10,620 bases of DNA from Baffinella frigidus (taxonomy: Eukaryota; Cryptophyceae; Cryptomonadales; Baffinellaceae), in contig MU647061.1 in assembly GCA_026770585.1 (NCBI GenBank), positions 142,664-153,283 on the forward strand, given 5' to 3'. Numbering within the stretch: position 1 is the stretch's first letter; every line of letters starts with the position of its first letter. The position numbers and the translations under genes were made by a program. Below, piece by piece: positions 5,494 to 10,620 of the stretch. Below the pieces are notes generated by a model. The model did no database searches. It saw only the letters and a program-made list of their open reading frames with translations, and was not told the origin of the DNA.

Positions 5494-5665
5494 GGTTGAC
5501 CTGCATGTTCTCTGCAGTGAGAGGGGTTGGAGGGCCTATCTGCGCCATGCTACCGAGTGTTCTCGCCGTCGTTAGCCCCGCCGTTGACACCCCCCCGTGC
5601 ACCTCTTCACTATATCAAGGGTTCTCTGCTACTGGTTGGCGTGCATTTTCTCTGCAGTGGGGGTG

Positions 5666-5828
5666 CCACACAGCGGGCTTCGAAGGGATTTTCGGCCCAA
5701 ATCGGGCCACCTTTCCGTTACCTGATCCGTAGGAACCCCCCCCTGTGTCCCTACGGGTTGCCTACCGTAGGGTCGTATGTCTTATCGCTTAGGGGTTGTT
5801 CGAAATCCCTTCGAAGTCCGCTGTGTGG
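5666..5828. mobile_element. 163-bp TIR element carrying the CCGTAGGAAC unit
   Basis: Inverted repeats of 26 bp (5666-5691 and 5803-5828; CCACACAGCGG, CTTCGAAGGGATTT) differ at one position. Inside lie a GGCCC/GGGCC hairpin and copy 3 of the dispersed unit (about 5710-5792). GGGTG occurs just outside each end but not flush with it, so the target duplication is unclear. The element may have captured the dispersed unit, or the unit may be a fragment of it. Confidence 0.75.
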
Positions 5829-6164
5829 AGGGTGGGAGACGAGGGCTAGAGGGTGAGGCAGATCGCGCCTTCGCAACAAAAACACTAAACCCTAAGTCAT
5901 GAACCCTGAACCCTGAACCTCCGCCCTGAACCCGAAGCCCTGAACCCAAACTTAAACCCAAGACCCTAAACCCTGGACCCTGGACCCTCAATCCTGGACC
6001 CTGAACGTGCGTCGACTACTCTCCCAAGGAGGACCAAATCGATTATTTCGACCTGTTCCCAAAAGTTGATCGTATACCAAGATTGTGACTTAAGTTAACA
6101 CAGCCAGGCGCGAACACTAAACCCTATCCCCCAAACCCGAAGCGCACCTTCGCTGACGATGACG

Positions 6165-6165
<1 letters not shown>
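5829..6165 (+). repeat. Degenerate CCCTAAA/CCCTGAA block
   Basis: Positions 5879-6012 are mostly AACCCTAA, AACCCTGAA, GGACCCT and similar telomere-like variants in the C-rich orientation, with more CCCTA/CCCAAACC near 6117-6140. The 6010-6115 stretch between them is unique, holds AAAAGTTGATCG, and shows no gene. Confidence 0.65.

Positions 6166-6195
<30 letters not shown>
6166..6195. repeat. poly-C homopolymer, 30 nt
   Basis: Thirty consecutive C residues mark the switch from C-rich telomere-like sequence on the left to G-rich telomere-like sequence on the right. Confidence 0.9.
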
Positions 6196-6197
<2 letters not shown>

Positions 6198-6212
6198 GCT
6201 GCGCGTAACTGG

Positions 6213-6297
6213 TTGAGGGGTTTAGGTTTAGGCTTCAGAGGTTAGGGGTTACGGTTGATGGTTTAGGGTTTAGGGTTTAGGGTGTAGGGTTTAAGGT

Positions 6298-6336
<39 letters not shown>

Positions 6337-6431
6337 TGTTGAGTATTGAGTGTTTAGGGGTTACAGGTTAGGGTTAGGGGTTTAAGGTTTAGGGTATAGG
6401 GTTTGGGGTTTAAGGTTGAGGGTTGAGGGTC

Positions 6432-6469
<38 letters not shown>

Positions 6470-6510
6470 TGTTTAGGGATTAGGGTTTAGACGTTAGGCT
6501 TTAGAGTGTA
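6213..6510 (+). repeat. Degenerate TTTAGGG/TTGAGGG array
   Basis: GGTTTAGGG units (6260-6290) grade into runs of GGTTGAG, a 7-nt variant, at about 6295-6335 and 6415-6470, with TGTTGAG and TATTGAG units at the edges. It is the G-rich orientation, opposite to 5879-6012. A further short tract (GGGTTTAGGGTTGAGGG) lies at 6613-6640. Variant homogenisation suggests local slippage or unequal exchange of an old telomeric tract. Confidence 0.8.
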
Positions 6511-6519
6511 GGGGCGTAC

Positions 6520-6605
6520 AGCTTGCGCCACAGCTCGAGGTACTGGGTGTTGATCTGCTCCTTCTCTCTCTCGACCGCCGCCGCACTCCCAGTCGCCCGG
6601 TCCAC
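6520..6605 (-). CDS. Exon C of minus-strand coiled-coil gene
   Basis: The frame reads VDRATGSAAAVEREKEQI, then NTQYLELWRK, which is helical and charged. It begins with G after ...CCTGTGAAG (an AAG acceptor here; two other copies have a cleaner CCCAG). The right-hand half is kept in copies at 7232-7285 and 6907-6933 with mostly synonymous changes. The donor is uncertain: GTACGC at 6519 would give 86 nt ending in phase 2, which does not fit D1/D2, so an unseen exon or another donor is likely. It sits between telomere-like tracts, and the acceptor intron end is replaced by one. Confidence 0.5.
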
Positions 6606-6735
6606 CTTCACAGGGTTTAGGGTTGAGGGTGTAGGGTTCAGGGTTTTAACGAGCTAGAATTATGGTAGTTAAGCCTACGGTATGCGACTGCCCCCGTCGA
6701 AACACAAGGTGGTCCACCTTGTGTGCCGCGGTTGG

Positions 6736-6852
6736 CGTTCAACGAAAATCACTGCACACATGCTGTAACACTACGAGTATGACCCATAATGTTACCAGTA
6801 TGACCCATACTGTTGCTAGTATGGCCCACTTGTGTGGTAAGCTTCGTTGCCA
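6736..6852. mobile_element. GTGTAGTAATTTTCG-family element with internal tandem repeat
   Basis: The left end GTTCAACGAAAATCACTGCA and the right end CTTGTGTGGTAAGCTTCGTTG form imperfect inverted repeats. Three roughly 23-bp units of AGTATG(A/G)CCCA lie inside (about 6776, 6797, 6819). The same AGTATGACCCA occurs beside the family's ends near 4056 and 4352. Confidence 0.6.
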
Positions 6853-6875
6853 GAGAGACTGCACATTCTAAGACA

Positions 6876-6906
6876 GGTTATGAGGGTCATATACAGGTTA
6901 TGAGAA
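6876..6906 (+). repeat. Short direct repeat ACAGGTTATGAG
   Basis: ACAGGTTATGAG occurs twice in 30 bp. Related AGAGGTTATGAGGGTCCT and its inverted form CCTCATAACCTGTG lie at about 9199 and 9273, so this is another small dispersed motif. It abuts the truncated exon C''. Confidence 0.6.
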
Positions 6907-6933
6907 GGCCGCGCTCCCCGTCGCCCGGTCCAC
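6907..6933 (-). pseudogene. Truncated exon C copy (C'')
   Basis: After ATTTGCCCAG (6943-6934) it encodes VDRATGSAA, then breaks into the GGTTATGAG repeat. Against exon C, the changes ACT/ACG, AGT/AGC and GCG/GCC are all synonymous. Confidence 0.6.
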
Positions 6934-7060
6934 CTGGGCAAATCACGATTTTCTCGTCAAAGAAAATTACTACACAATCTTTTCAACTATGACCAGTATG
7001 CGACGCAACTATGTAGTAATTTTCGCTGACCAGGCACTAATCTTTTATTCGTTTCCGCGA
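6934..7060. repeat. Duplicated intron end with embedded foldback; partner 7286-7405
   Basis: Both segments run CCTGGGCAAAT(C/T)ACGA, GAAAATTACTACACAAT, an inner spacer, TGTAGTA(A)TT..., and (T/C)CTATTCGTTTCCG or TTTATTCGTTTCCG. GAAAATTACTACACAA pairs with TGTAGTAATTTTC, forming foldbacks of about 80 and 65 bp within the intron next to exon C'' and C'. The duplication thus copied acceptor, intron and element together. Confidence 0.7.
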
Positions 7061-7129
7061 TCAGGATTACGGCGCCAGGGTTCGAGGTACTGGACCGTGG
7101 AACAGCCCCGCCGGCAGGCTCGTGAGCGC

Positions 7130-7149
7130 CCGCGTGACCGGTCACGCGG
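7130..7149. repeat. 20-bp perfect palindrome
   Basis: CCGCGTGACCGGTCACGCGG is exactly self-complementary. It adjoins the 39-bp repeat at 7151-7189. Function is unknown. Confidence 0.8.
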
Positions 7150-7150
7150 A

Positions 7151-7189
7151 CGCCGAAGCCAACTGTCCGAGGTGACTGTCTAGTCATGT
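7151..7189 (-). repeat. 39-bp repeat, inverted partner of 1787-1825
   Basis: The reverse complement matches 1787-1825 at 37 of 39 positions. In the MTRQSPRTVGFG frame the two differences are synonymous. Confidence 0.65.
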
Positions 7190-7231
7190 CCCAGCCACAG
7201 GACGTTGGAGCCTTTGCATCAGGAATCAGCT

Positions 7232-7285
7232 GATCTGCTCCTTCTCTCTCTCCACCGCCGCCGCACTCCCAGTCGCCCGATTCAC
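7232..7285 (-). pseudogene. Partial exon C copy (C')
   Basis: The acceptor CTCGTAATTTGCCCAG (7301-7286) is followed by VNRATGSAAAVEREKEQI. The frame meets TGA two codons later with no donor. Relative to exon C the only changes are GAC/AAT (Asp to Asn) and GTC/GTG (silent). It is truncated at the same helix where exon C continues with NTQYLELW. Confidence 0.6.
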
Positions 7286-7442
7286 CTGGGCAAATTACGA
7301 GTTTCTCATCAACGAAAATTACTACACAATTTGTTTTACTCCTACTAGTGTGTCCCAATAGTGTAGTATTGTTTTTGGCGAGGAACTAAAATTCCTATTC
7401 GTTTCCGGAGTTACAACCCCATCGCGAAAGGCACCTTGAGAG

Positions 7443-7615
7443 TAGAGCTGCGCAGAGAAGTTCGCCACCGAAAAGTGGGAACATGGGGAAATTGGAGCCA
7501 TGTTGTCCACTTTTGAGAAATTCGTGGCACTAAATTTCTCAAAAGTTGACAAAATGGCTCCAATTTCTCGATTTTTCATTATTCCCCTTGGCCAACTTAT
7601 CTGCACAGCGCTCTA
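7443..7615. mobile_element. 173-bp foldback element with TA borders
   Basis: The ends TAGAGC...GCAGAGAAGTTCGCCA and TGGCCAACTTATCTGC...GCTCTA pair imperfectly. The inner arms 7488-7522 and 7533-7567 pair at 33 of 35 positions around a 10-nt loop. TA at both edges would fit a Tc1/mariner-type target duplication, an inference only. No transposase is present. Confidence 0.75.
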
Positions 7616-7681
7616 GTCGGTCAGCGCTAGCGGGCGAAAACGAGCCCAGCCGCCCCAAACCGGTGAGACCAAATCAGAGTG

Positions 7682-7830
7682 CACTGCTAGCCAGGATTTT
7701 TTGCTAAAGTCAACCTACCCTTGAAACTGTCCACTTTAGAATCCCGGACGCCATGATGGCGTCCATTTTACTACACCTCTCTCCCGTTTTTTTCAAAGTT
7801 GACTGATACAAAATCTTGTGGCTGGCAGTG
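7682..7830. mobile_element. 149-bp CACT...AGTG MITE with 5-bp target duplication
   Basis: The left end CACTGCTAGCCAGGATTTTT and the right end CTTGTGGCTGGCAGTG are inverted repeats continuing inward to GTCAAC/GTTGAC. GAGTG flanks it on both sides (7677-7681 and 7831-7835). The GCCACAAGATT and AGTCAAC blocks match the element at 5112-5275. The centre holds the palindrome GGACGCCATGATGGCGTCC. Confidence 0.85.
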
Positions 7831-7856
7831 GAGTGTGGCGGAGGCAGGGCCGGGAC

Positions 7857-8058
7857 CTACTCGAAGAGCATATCGATCTGGGGGCCTGCGTCGCCCGCGT
7901 CTGCGCGTCCATCTAACTAAAACTGTGCACGCCTTACAACCATTTTAGCCGCCCGTGTGTACTAGATTCCCTGCTTTAAATGTATTGTATGGCGGGCCGA
8001 GTTTTAATCAGACAGGGGCGGGGCCTCCTCAGAAAGCATATCGATCTAGGCCTGCTCC
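7857..8058 (-). pseudogene. Exon B dimer 1: two damaged copies around an inverted-repeat element
   Basis: Minus-strand exon B relics lie at 8025-8058 (end only) and 7857-7912 (internal loss, frame ends ...QIDMLFE then TAG). Between them (about 7917-8008) is the 92-bp element whose ends are CTAAAACTGTGCACGCC and GGGCCGAGTTTTAAT. Dimers with the same order occur at 8340-8565 and 8702-8966. Confidence 0.6.
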
Positions 8059-8137
8059 CCAGATCGGTTGCAGTCTGATTTGGTCTCGCCAGCTGGGTGA
8101 GACCGCGCTCGCCCTCACTCCAAAGTTGACGGCACTC

Positions 8138-8198
8138 CAAAGTTGACGGATGTGTACCACAACTCCAGCTAGTCAACTTTCGAGAATAGTCCGCTAGC
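8138..8198 (-). mobile_element. Inverted copy of the 58-bp foldback element
   Basis: It reads CAAAGTTGACGGATGTGTAC, then CCAGCTAGTCAACTTTCGAG, then AATAGTCCGCTAGC. This is the reverse of the exon F-associated unit, 4-6 kb away from the main cluster. Its GTTGAC end is duplicated in tandem (8116-8132 and 8133-8149). The stretch to 8330 holds several TTGACTTTTG motifs and no gene. Confidence 0.65.
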
Positions 8199-8339
8199 GC
8201 GAGGGTGCCACGCCAGAGTGCAGGAGGGTGTTGGTTTTTGAAACCCGCGTCTGAAAGCGGTTGTTGACTTTTGAAAACCACCTCCCTGAGGAGGAATTGA
8301 CTTTTGGCGACCCCTTCCATGGCTCTGGCGTGGTGGAAC

Positions 8340-8411
8340 CTCTTCAGAGAGCATATCGATCTGTGCCTGCTTCGCCGCATCCTGCTGCTCCGCCAGCGTC
8401 TGCGCGTCCAT
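8340..8411 (-). CDS. Exon B copy (possible duplicate or alternative exon)
   Basis: It encodes MDAQTLAEQQDAAKQ then AQIDMLSEE, identical in protein to exon B at 8886-8966. The DNA differs at six of 72 positions, all synonymous third positions. GTTCCA follows at 8339 and could serve as a weak donor. The acceptor side is not the normal one: the first ATG is preceded by TTTTAGTTGG from an inverted-repeat element. That AG would shift the frame after a phase-0 exon, so splicing in frame is unproven. Confidence 0.45.
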
Positions 8412-8415
8412 CCAA

Positions 8416-8507
8416 CTAAAACTGTGCTCGCCATAAAAGCATTTTATCTGCCCGTTTGTACCGAATTCCCTGCTTTAAATGTGTTTTATGGCGAGAACAG
8501 TTTTAAT
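8416..8507. mobile_element. 92-bp inverted-repeat element between exon B copies
   Basis: The ends CTAAAACTGTGCTCGCCATA and TATGGCGAGAACAGTTTTAA are inverted repeats of about 24 bp. The centre holds TTTGTACCGAATTCCCTGCT. Equivalent copies lie at 7917-8008 and 8778-8869, always between two exon B copies. They probably spread by segmental duplication of the whole dimer rather than three insertions. Confidence 0.8.
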
Positions 8508-8524
8508 CAGACAGGGGTGGGACC

Positions 8525-8565
8525 TTTCAGAGATCCTGCTGCTCCGCCAGCGTCTGCGCGTCCAT
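8525..8565 (-). pseudogene. Exon B copy with internal deletion
   Basis: It reads MDAQTLAEQQD, then jumps to the exon end with loss of the AAKQAQIDM segment and a frameshift (CTC TGA). The donor-side GTCCCACCCC is kept. It is preceded on the minus strand by AATCGGTTAG. Clearly damaged. Confidence 0.6.
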
Positions 8566-8701
8566 CTAACCGATTTCCCGTCCATCTAAAGGATTTCCCG
8601 TCTATCTACCAGTACAAACCCCGGTATTTTAAACCCTAAAAGTACGAAATGGCTCCAATGCCAAGACAAATCTGAGGGTTGGGAGTAAAGGGCGACGGTG
8701 C

Positions 8702-8773
8702 CTCTTCAGAGAGCATGTCGATCTGGGCCTGTTTGGCCGCGTCTTGCTGCTCCGCCAGCGTCTGCGCGCCCAT
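8702..8773 (-). CDS. Exon B copy adjoining the intact exon B
   Basis: It encodes MGAQTLAEQQDAAKQ then AQIDMLSEE. Against exon B there is one replacement (Asp2 to Gly) and four silent changes. The last codon is followed by GCACCG, so there is no GT donor; a GC donor is possible only if the host accepts such sites. The acceptor side is the element at 8778-8869 (TTTTAGTTTG before ATG). It may be a decaying duplicate. Confidence 0.4.
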
Positions 8774-8777
8774 CAAA

Positions 8778-8869
8778 CTAAAACTGTGCCCGCCATAAAA
8801 GCATTTTAGCTGCCCGTTTGTACCGGATTCCCTGCTGTAAATGTGTTTTATGGCGAAAACAGTTTTAAT
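8778..8869. mobile_element. Third copy of the 92-bp inverted-repeat element
   Basis: The ends CTAAAACTGTGCCCGCCATA and TATGGCGAAAACAGTTTTAA are inverted repeats. It fills nearly all of the 108-nt gap (8778-8885) between exon B's GT (8885) and the AG (8779-8778) ahead of the next copy. Confidence 0.8.
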
Positions 8870-8885
8870 CAGGCAGGGGTGGGAC

Positions 8886-8966
8886 CTCCTCAGAGAGCAT
8901 GTCGATCTGGGCCTGCTTCGCCGCGTCTTGCTGCTCCGCGAGCGTCTGCGCGTCCATCAGCGAGGC
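8886..8966 (-). CDS. Exon B of minus-strand coiled-coil gene
   Basis: The acceptor CCCCCCTGCACCCTCGCAG at 8985-8967 has a good pyrimidine tract. The 81-nt exon encodes ASLMDAQTLAEQQDA then AKQAQIDMLSEE, phase 0 at both ends, with GTCCCA as a weak donor at 8885. Gln/Ala/Glu/Leu-rich heptads predict coiled coil. Five further copies with the MDAQ... core lie downstream (7857-8773), and a truncated one with the same acceptor type lies upstream at 9145-9189. Family not recognised. Confidence 0.6.
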
Positions 8967-9144
8967 CTGCGAGGGTGCAGGGGGGGTCAGCGGTTTCTTC
9001 ACGATGCTTTGCACACCAAATCGATCCGTCTTTCTATTATTTCAGCACTACTAAAATGATGTCTGTCCGGATTGCGGGACACGTTGACGGATTTGTGGGT
9101 GAGTTGACTTTGAAAATAGGTCGATTTGATACACAGGCTGGTGT

Positions 9145-9189
9145 CGCGTCTTGTTGCTCCGCGAGCGTCTGCGCGTCCATCAGCGAGGC
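9145..9189 (-). pseudogene. Truncated exon B copy with intact acceptor
   Basis: After CCTCTGTCCTCCCACAG it encodes ASLMDAQTLAEQQDA, the same 15 residues as exon B. One base differs (CAG/CAA), silent. The sequence then breaks at GACGCG into ACACCAGCCTGTGTATC, part of an inverted-repeat pair (9121-9140 with 9245-9264). Confidence 0.65.
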
Positions 9190-9935
9190 CTGTGGGAGGA
9201 CAGAGGTTATGAGGGTCCTAACCTCTACCCCCTCCACGCGACGATGGCCTGTGTATCGAACAGGTGTATTGTGTCCTCATAACCTGTGTTAAAGTCTTTC
9301 TATCAGCGACGCCTGCCAGCGCATCTGATTATTTGGCAGAGTGGGTTTATTTGACAGGGGGTGGGTTTGTTTGCAAGTCTATGCTTTAAAAAGAGGGCAT
9401 TTGTGTAGTAACTTTCGTTGAATGGTCACGTGACTCTGCTCAAATTGCACAGTCAGGAGGTTACTTTACCTTATCCTGGTACAAATATTTACAACCCCAC
9501 ATGTAAATAGGCCCCTCTATCATTCTCGAGTGGATACACACCTCGAAAACCATGCTAATAGCAACATTTTAAACTTCAATCCTTTTGTAAAAGCCTCTAA
9601 AAGCCTCCTGGGTTTTGACGTTTTTTCAGAACGAGTTGCTTTACGAATCTAATTCCAGACCCTGTTCCGGTCAAGAGTGGGCCCCAGGATATATTTGGCA
9701 ACTTAAGATCACGTTGCCCACCAAATCGCTAGGACTCCTAGCGGTCGTGGTGAACGGTTTCGGGTACAAAAAATCAAAAAGTATTGTAGTGGTACAAACC
9801 TGTCAACTTTTGTGATTGAGGACTGTTCAACGATTTAACCCCTAGTCAGCTCCAGGGTGGACTCTGAATGCAAAAGGGAGTTCCTGAGCGTCGGCAAAGG
9901 CCTGCTGGCTGTCCGAATGGACCTTGTTGGATTCG
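9190..9935. other. Intronic or intergenic stretch, no gene supported
   Basis: GAGGTTATGAGGG (about 9201) and CCTCATAACCTG (about 9274) are inverted. ACACAGGC/GCCTGTGT arms surround 9121-9264. GTGTAGTAACTTTCGTTGA (about 9401) and TTACAACCCCACAT (about 9490) place another GTGTAGTAATTTTCG-family fragment here. Plus-strand 9615-9815 is open for 66 codons but shows no motif or repeat-codon signature, so I do not call it. Confidence 0.5.
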
Positions 9936-9956
9936 CTCCCTCTCTCTTGCTCTCTT

Positions 9957-10007
<51 letters not shown>
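9936..10007. repeat. CT/GA microsatellite
   Basis: An uninterrupted (CT)n of about 20 units begins near 9958, bordered by imperfect CTCTCTTG and CTTTCTCTCT units. On the gene's strand it is (GA)n, inside the putative intron between exon A' and B. Translated open frames across it are artefacts (Leu-Ser runs). Confidence 0.95.
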
Positions 10008-10140
10008 GGGAACGTCCTCTTACCCCGCGTCGCTCTGCTTTACGTATAGCAACGCATGCTGTTATTTAAAAAAAAACTCAGAGGCGTGTACAAAGGAAAT
10101 CGAAGACCGTGTTATTTAATACTATGAATGAAGAGAGTAC

Positions 10141-10191
10141 CTGGGCATCATCGAAAGCCTGCTGGCTGTCGGCGAGGCTCTTTTTCAGCGC
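10141..10191 (-). pseudogene. Partial exon A copy (A') with donor
   Basis: It encodes ALKKSLADSQQAFDDAQ followed by GTACTC, a usable GT donor at 10140. It matches the last 51 nt of exon A with one silent difference (CAA/CAG). Upstream homology ends. The nearest AG (GGTGCAG at about 10201) would add TG TCC ACC in phase, so use as a short exon is possible but unproven. Confidence 0.5.
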
Positions 10192-10213
10192 GGTGGACAC
10201 TGCACCAATGAAG

Positions 10214-10390
10214 CACACGAGGCTACCTATGCGAACAGAATAAATATCGATTGTAAACGTGTGTAGTAATTTTCAGATGAAAAGCAGCGACTTTATACAA
10301 GTCGCGCCGCTGAGCGGCGCGACACGTGACCATTTCCCCACAAAAGTTTAAAAGTCCCTCTTACTCTGTTCGCCTGGGTAGCCTCGTGTG
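10214..10390. mobile_element. 177-bp TIR element
   Basis: The ends CACACGAGGCTACC...CGAACAGA (10214-10239) and TCTGTTCG...GGTAGCCTCGTGTG (10365-10390) match at 24 of 26 positions. Inside are GTGTAGTAATTTTC (10260) and a near-perfect hairpin, GTCGCGCCGCT/AGCGGCGCGAC around one G (10301-10323). It lies between A' and exon A. No clean target duplication is seen. Confidence 0.75.
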
Positions 10391-10395
10391 GAACA

Positions 10396-10468
10396 CTGAA
10401 CCCCTACCCAAAACCTGAATAGTGAACCCCTGGACACTGAACCCCTAAACCCTTAACCCCAACCCCCT
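10396..10468 (+). repeat. Degenerate telomere-like C-rich tract
   Basis: AACCCCTA, AACCCCTGGAC, AACCCCTAAACCC and AACCCCAACCCC fill the interval right up to the donor of exon A. It forms the start of the intron on the minus strand. Confidence 0.65.
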
Positions 10469-10471
10469 CAC

Positions 10472-10573
10472 CTGGGCATCATCGAAAGCCTGTTGGCTGT
10501 CGGCGAGGCTCTTTTTCAGCGCGCCGATCGTCGCCTGAAGCTCTACACTCTGCTTCTCGCTCTGTGACGCCGC
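10472..10573 (-). CDS. Exon A of minus-strand coiled-coil gene
   Basis: This is the best exon in the window. The acceptor is CCCCTCCCTCTCCGTTTCGCAG (10595-10574), in a long pyrimidine tract, and the donor is CCCAG|GTGAGG at 10471. The 102-nt exon is phase 0 at both ends and encodes AASQSEKQSVELQATIG then ALKKSLADSQQAFDDAQ, with no stops. Gln/Lys/Glu/Ala/Leu heptads indicate an alpha-helical coiled coil; there is no membrane segment. Upstream exons lie beyond the right edge. It could belong to a cytoskeletal or scaffold protein, but composition alone does not identify a family. Confidence 0.75.
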
Positions 10574-10620
10574 CTGCGAAACGGAGAGGGAGGGGGGGTG
10601 AGAGGACGTTGCGAGAGAGA

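Larger units (their letters stand above)
5083..5655 (+). repeat. Tandem duplication; the left copy is interrupted by two insertions
   Basis: The right copy (about 5530-5655) reads GCGCCATGCTACCGAGTGTTC, then TCGCCGTCGTTAGCCCCGCC, CCGTGCACCTCTTCACTAT, GGTTCTCTGCTACTGGTTG, TTCTCTGCAGTG. The left copy has the same blocks (from about 5090 to 5519) but is split by a 164-bp element at 5112-5275 and by extra sequence at 5356-5493. Translation shows stops in all frames of the right copy, so it is noncoding here. Confidence 0.75.

Noticed and set aside
5666-5828. Target duplication GGGTG beside the 163-bp element
   Set aside because: The copies are not flush with the element ends and the area is G-rich, so it is not accepted as a duplication.
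6987-7358. 123-codon minus-strand open frame
   Set aside because: It reads exon C' in the wrong frame (Gly-rich) and continues through the GTGTAGTAATTTTCG repeats.
7976-8434. 152-codon minus-strand open frame
   Set aside because: It is out of frame with the exon B codons it overlaps, and it crosses intron and mobile-element sequence.
9615-9815. 66-codon plus-strand frame in unique sequence
   Set aside because: No motif, no splice context, no paralogue in the window. Too short to support.
9857-10119. Plus-strand frames with Leu-Ser runs
   Set aside because: The runs are the CT microsatellite; no flanking coding signal.

Overview
This 10.6-kb window reads as nuclear DNA from an intron-rich eukaryote, probably a protist with a large, repeat-laden genome. 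Degenerate arrays of the TTTAGGG/CCCTAAA type occur at several places. Spliceosomal acceptors with pyrimidine tracts ending CAG are common, and homopolymer G/C runs reach 30-32 nt. There are no bacterial operons, Shine-Dalgarno sites or long ORFs. TTTAGGG repeats occur in plants, green algae, chromerids and dinoflagellates. An alveolate such as a chromerid fits, but that is a weak inference.

The main genic signal is one minus-strand gene cut into short exons, read from the right edge to the left. I call them A (10472-10573), B (8886-8966), C (about 6520-6605), D1 (4810-4863) and D2 (4684-4746), E (3904-3989), F (1927-2010, with a variant at 2396-2459) and G (428-461). Each encodes 11-34 charged Ala/Glu/Gln/Leu/Lys-rich residues typical of alpha-helical coiled coil. 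Most start just after a CAG acceptor and with a G. Exon E ends in phase 2 (AG) and exon F starts with the matching single G, giving AGG (Arg). F1 ends in AC and exon G starts with a single G, giving ACG (Thr). Neither the initiator nor the stop is in the window, and I do not recognise the family.

Almost every exon is accompanied by partial or near-complete extra copies: A', five further B copies plus a truncated one, C' and C'', E' and E'', and six more starts of F. Between copies of B, of E and of A the differences inside the matching codons are almost all synonymous. This supports the reading frames and shows that exons have been amplified under, or recently out of, protein-level constraint.

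The rest is small non-autonomous elements and foldbacks. They include a CACT...AGTG family with 5-bp target duplications (5112-5275, 7682-7830), a family sharing GTGTAGTAATTTTCG ends, a roughly 58-bp TTAAC/GTTGAC foldback repeated in and around exon F, a 92-bp inverted-repeat element between B copies, a 173-bp TA-bordered foldback (7443-7615), other TIR elements (1161-1269, 5666-5828, 10214-10390), a 16-bp minisatellite (2281-2406), interstitial telomere-like blocks and a CT microsatellite. Several elements sit in one copy of a local duplication and are missing from the other, so filled and empty sites can be compared inside the window.
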